A stretch of 64,000 bases of DNA from NCBI GenBank assembly GCA_902806595.1, contig CADCXC010000020.1, positions 1 to 64,000 of the forward strand, read 5' to 3'. The stretch's first letter is position 1. Each line of letters opens with the position of its first letter. A program made the position numbers and the translations under genes. Below the pieces are notes generated by a model. It made no database searches. It saw nothing but the letters and a program-made list of their open reading frames with translations, and had not been told where the DNA came from. The stretch is from Pyrenopolyporus hunteri (taxonomy: Eukaryota > Ascomycota > Sordariomycetes > Xylariales > Hypoxylaceae). Below, in pieces: positions 59,573 through 64,000 of the stretch.

Positions 59573-62288
59573 ATGTTTTATTTGCCTCCGACTCTGATTT
59601 CGACAATTGAAGTTATTCTAGTAATAGTACCAGCATTACTAAGTGTAGCTTATGTAACAGTAGCAGAAAGAAAAACTATGGCTAGTATGCAAAGAAGATT
59701 AGGTCCTAATGCTGTAGGGTATTATGGGCTTCTCCAGGCATTGAGTAAAAAAGTTCTATTTATAAATTATCATTCTTCATCTAAATTAAATAAATATATT
59801 AATACCCCTTATATCCAAAAAAGAAACTTTATATTAAACCTTGGCCCGTCACCCAGCTCTCTTTATGTTTAGAAAAAAACCGCTGCAGCGTGTGCAGTAG
59901 AGAGCGCCGGGAAAAATATATTGTATTTAAATTTATTTATGTTGGATAGATAGTTTTTAAATATTTGCAAGTGCCTTAGTATTAAATAAAGTATATCTAT
60001 ATATTTATTTCCCTTATATTAATGAAGGTATTCTTTTAAGACTAAAAAAAAAATAAAACTAATTGCTGGAAACTCTTATAATTATAAGACAATCAGCAGG
60101 AAACTTTTTGTTATGACATTTAATAAATATTAGACGTTTAAATTATAGTATAACAAATCGGTCTTCAACGACTATACGTTTTACGTATATCTAATCTAAT
60201 TTAAGGAAAAAGATATATGATGAGATAGTCTACTCTGTATGGAAACATACAGTAATTTACAAGTTGCAGATGCTTTAAAGCTATTATTAAAAGAATACGT
60301 AGCACCTACACAAGCTAATATAATATTATTCTTCTTAGGTCCTGTTATGTGAGGTAGGATCTCGCTATTTATTTGGGATAAACTGTCAAATTACGGGGAC
60401 ACCCTAAAGCTTCTGGTACCAAGCAGCATATGAAAATATGTTTGTGGATGAACTAATCACTCATGTATGGTAATAAGTTAGAAGATATTCGAAAGAAAAA
60501 TGGGCAATCGCGTAGCTAAGTCAGAAAGATTTTTTTCTGTAAAAGTGCAACGAGTATACGATAGTTGATGTGAAATTATGGTCTTAATTTCACATTTAAG
60601 ATGTACTCTAATGGGTCTCGAAAGAGATTATCGAGTTAAAGTCCTTTCTAATCAAATGAAATTTTATAGACCGTATTCTACGTATAGTTCTTGTTTTCCT
60701 CAACCTTGGCCCCGCCACCCAGCTCTCTTTATGTTTAGAAAAAACCCGCTGCAGCATGTGCAGCAGGGAGCGCCGGGAAAATTGAATTAATATCCAGATC
60801 ATTCTCCGGCGCGGCAGGTTTCAGCGCCTGCGCGGCCGAAACTGCTTTAAGATCTCCTTATTTATTTTCGATATTCTTACTTATTACTACCATCATCTTA
60901 TTGAAGAGAGAGGGTATCTTTATTATCTTTTCCCTTCATTTAGCTGGATTTGCTACGGCTGAGGGGTGCTTCTTAATAAGGATTATTAAAGCGGTTTCCC
61001 ATCGCTCAGGGTATCAAGTTTCTTTGGGTTTTAAACTTGTTCAACATTCTAGAGATGAGGAGTTGATGATAAGTCTAGTTGACTACTTAGAGTGCGGGAA
61101 GGTTTATGTGAGTGGAACGATGATAGACTATATAGTTACAAAATTAACGGATATAACAGATAAAATTGTTCCATTCCTTCAGAAAAACTATATACAGGGG
61201 GCCAAATTTAAAGATTTCTTAGATTTTGTTTCCTAGTAAAATTAATGAATGATAAAACTCATTTAACCGGAAAAGGGTTAAACCAAATTAGAGAAGTAAA
61301 AGCCGGAATGAATAAAGGAAGAGAGAATTAATCTGTCTCTGGCCTTTTATTTATTTGTATGAGAAATTTGGCTGTTGTGTTATTAGGATCCTAATTTTAT
61401 CACCGGGTTTATTGACGCAGAAGGTTCTTTGGTTATTTCTATACAAAAAGAACCTAAAAATAAAACAGGTTGAACAATAAAATCCTGATTATCTATCTCC
61501 CTTCATAAAAAAGATATAGCTATCTTAGAACAAATTAAAAATTAATTTAAAGGAGTAGTTCCGGCCGCCGCCTTGGGGCGGCTGGAACCTTAACTTCGTT
61601 CGGGACCCTACCCACTAGGATTAAATTTAATTAAAAACATAAAGGAAGGTATGAACAAATTAAGAAAAGATTAACAAATATTAGTTAATTTTTTTTTTTT
61701 ATATATACGTAGTGGGGTATTTTATTAAGTACCTATTTTACTTTTTTGGTTGCATACTTAGGACTACATACTGCATGTACTTTATATTTCGTAATTTGTA
61801 CTTTGTCTTAGGTACTTCGTACTTCTATTACATATTATGGTTGAGTCCTAAGTGGTCTATATAGAAATTTATTTGCATTGATAAATTTAACTACCGTGGT
61901 TATAACTTTAATTTTTGCATTATTAGGGTATGGAGTTATTCCCTATGGACCTGGTTTAGCTATTTGTGATTTTAATTTGGGTATATTATATATGCTAGCT
62001 GTATCATCTTTAGCTACTTATGGTATTTTATTAGCCGGATGAAGTGCTAATAGTAAATATGCTTTTTTAGGATCTCTTAGAAGTACAGCTCAATTAATTA
62101 GTTATGAATTAATATTGAGTTCTGCTTTATTATTGGTTATTATGCTTACTGGTAGTTTAAATCTAACTGTAAATGTAGAAGCACAAAGAGCTGTTTGATT
62201 TCTATTACCTTTATTTCCTATGTTTATAATATTTTTTATAGGATCTATAGCAGAAACTAACAGACCTCCTTTTGATTTAGCAGAGGCT
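59573..62288 (+). CDS. nad1: NADH dehydrogenase subunit 1, exons 1-3 (3' end outside window)
   Basis: Quinone-site-forming membrane subunit of complex I. Exons 59573-59741 (MFYLPPTLISTIEVILVIVPALLSVAYVTVAERKTMASMQRRLGPNAVGYYGLLQA), 60264-60343 (FADALKLLLKEYVAPTQANIILFFLGP) and 61899-62288 (VITLIFALLGYGVIPYGPGLAICDFN...GSIAETNRPPFDLAEA). They join in phase (639 nt). The next expected residues (ESELVAGF) are not found before 64000, so exon 4 is outside. TGA codes Trp twice in exon 3. Confidence 0.93.
59742..60263 (+). other. Group I intron 1 of nad1, no ORF
   Basis: After ...CCAGGCAT, ends ...TTACAAG. Core about 60061-60235: AATTGCTGGAAACTC, GACAATCAGCAGGAAAC, TCTTCAACGACTATACG, GATGAGATAGTCTAC. 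Only 522 nt; endonuclease lost or never present. Contains the GC element 59843-59916. Confidence 0.78.
59840..59918 (+). repeat. Dispersed GC element, copy 1 of 2
   Basis: CTTGGCCCGTCACCCAGCTC, then TCTTTATGTTTAG, an A run, CCGCTGCAGCGTGTGCAG and AGAGCGCCGGGAAAA. A close copy is at 60703-60782, ~860 nt downstream in the next nad1 intron. Confidence 0.85.
60703..60782 (+). repeat. Dispersed GC element, copy 2 of 2
   Basis: Differs from 59840-59918 at a few positions (GCCCCGCCACCC versus GCCCGTCACCC, one A fewer in the A run, GCATGTGCAGCAGGGAGC versus GCGTGTGCAGTAGAGAGC). It opens a spurious short frame. Confidence 0.85.
60901..61331 (+). pseudogene. LAGLIDADG endonuclease, C-terminal half
   Basis: Motif 2-type LAGFATAEGCFLIRI (about 60937-60985), ITQH-like LVQHSRDEELMISLVDYLECGKVYV, and KIVPFLQKNYIQGAKFKDFLDF. 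A frameshift near 61230 leads into KLMNDKTHLTGKGLNQIREVKAGMNKGREN. It lies 5' of the N-terminal half at 61385, i.e. the halves are in reversed order. Confidence 0.7.
61385..61673 (+). pseudogene. LAGLIDADG endonuclease, N-terminal half interrupted by a GC cluster
   Basis: NFITGFIDAEGSLVISIQKEPKNKTGW...SISLHKKDIAILEQIKN, then TAA and the GC cluster GGCCGCCGCCTTGGGGCGGC...TTCGTTCGGGACCC (61561-61608), then GLNLIKNIKEGMNKLRKD ending TAA at 61671-61673. The middle of the gene is gone. Confidence 0.7.
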
Positions 62289-64000
62289 ACTTATATGATT
62301 TGGCCTCTTTAAAGATCTCAAATTGCTGGAAACTCTTATGTTTATAAGACAATCAGCAGGGAAGTTAACATATTATGTTAAAACCTTCAGAGACTTAATG
62401 GGATCATTTAATATAGGTATTTATATTAGATATATTATAGGTATTTATATTAGATATGATATAGTCCAAATTTGTATGTAAATGCAAAAGAAAAAAAAGA
62501 TAGAAATTTGACTTAAATATGTATTTTACCGATACTACCTTAGGTGTTAATTATTTAGTTAATAAAGGTTATCCCTATGGGATACCTAGGCTGAAAGTCT
62601 GCACGGTAGCTAATTATAAATATTATTCTACTTCAAATTCAGATTCACAGTCATCTGACATATCTCTTATTCCTATTTTAACTATTGATAATCTAAATAA
62701 TGAAGATAGTATTAAATCAAGTAATAAATTTATTACTTATTTTCATTTCTATTCACTGTAAAACCCTTATTTAGGGGATAACGAATAATCTAATAATAAA
62801 AAAAAATGTTATATATATTAATAAGAGGTATCAGTTTAATAGTGGATATAGTAATTGCAGTACATTTAAGAATACGGTCACCCTTAGCTCGCGTAAAGGA
62901 AACAGGATTTAATATAGATATAGCCGGTGTATGTAAGAGGGGTTTACATTCTATTTCTTTATTGAGAACAAAGATATTTGATTGTAATCCAATGTATCCT
63001 ACACACTTTAGGCATATTCCTAACACTAAAGGTATCAGATATATGAATACTCAAGTACAAAAATGTGCTATAAATCCTTGATTATTAACTGGTTTTTTAC
63101 GTTGAATCTGGTTTTATCTTTGGACTATCCTAAGATAGTAAGCGAACAAGCGGGTGAATTGTTGCACTTGAATTTACTATATCTTTACATGAAAAGGAGC
63201 AAGTTTTTATGAATGATGTTTGAAGTTATTTAGGAGTAGGTACTGTAAAAAAAGGAGGAAATAATCTAGTTAAATATCAAGTTAGATCTATTACTGATTT
63301 AGCTATTGTAATAGCACATTTTGAGAAGTATCCCTTAGTAACTCGAAAGTGAGTTGACTATCAACTATTTAAACAAGCTTTTGAAATAGTCAAACGTAAA
63401 GAGCATTTAAGTATTAGTGGTTTAGAAAAAATACTGAGTTTAAGAGCATCAATTAATAGAGGGTTATCTGATAAATTGAAAGTAGCATTCCCTAATATTA
63501 TCCCTACTCAAAGACCCTTGGTTAAATTACCGGTGAACTTAGACCCTTATTGATTAGCAGGGTTTGTTAGTGGAGAAGGGTGTTTTTTTTTATCTATATA
63601 AAGGAACCACAAAATTAGGGGTTTCTGCTTATTTAGTTTTTCAAATCACTCAGTATTCACGGGATGCAGAGTTAATGAAGAATCTTATCTCTTTATTCAA
63701 TTGCTTAGTTATGTTTTTCGTTCTAATAAGGATTATGGTGATTTTTTAGTAACTACCTTTTCCGATGTATATGATAAAATCATACCGTTTTTTTTTAATA
63801 TAAGATTGTAGGAGTTAAGGAAAGAGATTTTTCAGATTTTTGTAAAGCATCTGATATCATTAAAGCCAAAGGTCGTTTAACTCTTGAGGGATTAAAGGAG
63901 ATATCAGAATTAAAAGAAGGTATGAACCGTAAGAGAATGATTTAGCCTCGCGCGTGCCTATTCCCTTAAGGAATTGGGTGCGCTAGGTGGCAGGGTCGAT
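62289..64000 (+). other. Group I intron 3 of nad1 (3' end outside window)
   Basis: After ...GCAGAGGCT. Core about 62320-62475: CAAATTGCTGGAAACTC, GACAATCAGCAGGGAAG, CCTTCAGAGACTTAATGG, GATATGATATAGTCC. A duplicated 19-nt string (ATAGGTATTTATATTAGAT) occurs at 62413-62458. A short ORF at 62519-62761 (80 codons, Ser/Asn-rich) may be an endonuclease leader. Confidence 0.75.
63060..63945 (+). pseudogene. LAGLIDADG endonuclease with several frameshifts (nad1 intron 3)
   Basis: NPWLLTGFLRWIWF (degenerate motif 1) is followed by frame changes near 63100-63215. Then VGTVKKGGNNLVKYQVRSITDLAIVIAHFEKYPLVTRKWVDYQLFKQAFEIV...RASINRGLSDKLKVAFPNIIPTQRP and intact motif 2 WLAGFVSGEGCFF (63550-63588). A T-run shift at 63582-63590, further shifts near 63700 and 63790, and the end ELKEGMNRKRMI, TAG 63943-63945. 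Confidence 0.75.

Larger units (their letters stand above)
60344..61898 (+). other. Group I intron 2 of nad1
   Basis: After ...TTAGGTCCT, ends ...ACTACCGTG. Core about 60375-60560: AAACTGTCAAATTACGGGGACACCC, CTTCTGGTACCAAGC, AATGGGCAATCGCGTAGCTAAGTCAG, CTGTAAAAGTGCAACGAGTATACG. Two GC clusters interrupt the endonuclease remains (60703-60782; 61560-61612). 61680-61890 is AT-rich with no ORF. Confidence 0.75.

Noticed and set aside
1..64000. CRISPR arrays, rRNA genes, plasmid DNA polymerase or insertion sequences with terminal repeats
   Set aside because: I looked for repeated spacers, rRNA-like cores, B-type polymerase motifs and transposase signatures and saw none in this window.

Overview
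The window is part of a very large, intron-packed fungal mitochondrial genome. TGA is read as Trp throughout the core genes and intron ORFs (translation table 4), and the DNA is AT-rich with short GC-rich hairpin clusters. The gene order nad5 - cob - trnC - cox1 - trnR(UCU) - nad1, all on the + strand, fits a filamentous ascomycete (Pezizomycotina-type order). I would not name a genus.

Layout. 1-2468: 3' part of a nad5 intron with one decayed and one intact LAGLIDADG ORF. 2469-4650: last nad5 exon with a long extra C-terminal tail. 5334-27444: cob, nine exons (one of 16 nt, one of 36 nt), one group II and seven group I introns, and an extra hydrophilic C-terminal tail. 27558-29463: a decayed second copy of the cob 3' end flanked by two trnC copies. 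29560-57863: cox1, at least 14 recognisable exons, two group II introns, many group I introns, and a tail of about 350 residues; a second intact copy of its last exon follows at 58008-58499. 59402-59472: trnR. 59573-62288: nad1 exons 1-3; the gene runs off the window.

The outstanding region is the fourth cob intron (14729-21939). It holds two paralogous units of nuclear-type DNA. Each has a minus-strand enzyme gene that uses TGG and not TGA (a class III aminotransferase in unit A, a RimJ/RimL-type GNAT acetyltransferase in unit B). Each then has a roughly 1.4-1.5 kb spacer with TATA boxes facing both ways and TGACRCGTCA palindromes, and a plus-strand gene of unknown family interrupted by a 47-48 nt GT-AG spliceosomal-type intron. 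Each ends in a group I intron core. The spacer, leader and plus-strand gene are homologous between units; the minus-strand enzymes are not. Mitochondrial GC clusters sit inside the units, which suggests long residence in mtDNA.

A second theme is terminal-exon turnover. cob and cox1 each have a proximal 3' exon with an added tail and a displaced second copy downstream, and nad5 also carries an added tail. A cob intron-1 3' splice region is duplicated with an alternative in-frame ORF behind it. Other oddities are a homing endonuclease gene split by another element, tandem introns around a duplicated cox1 mini-exon, and an exceptionally long membrane-type intron ORF. Exon borders were set by conserved protein sequence plus the usual rules (group I: exon ends in T, intron ends in G; group II: GTGCG...AY). 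They are predictions without RNA evidence.
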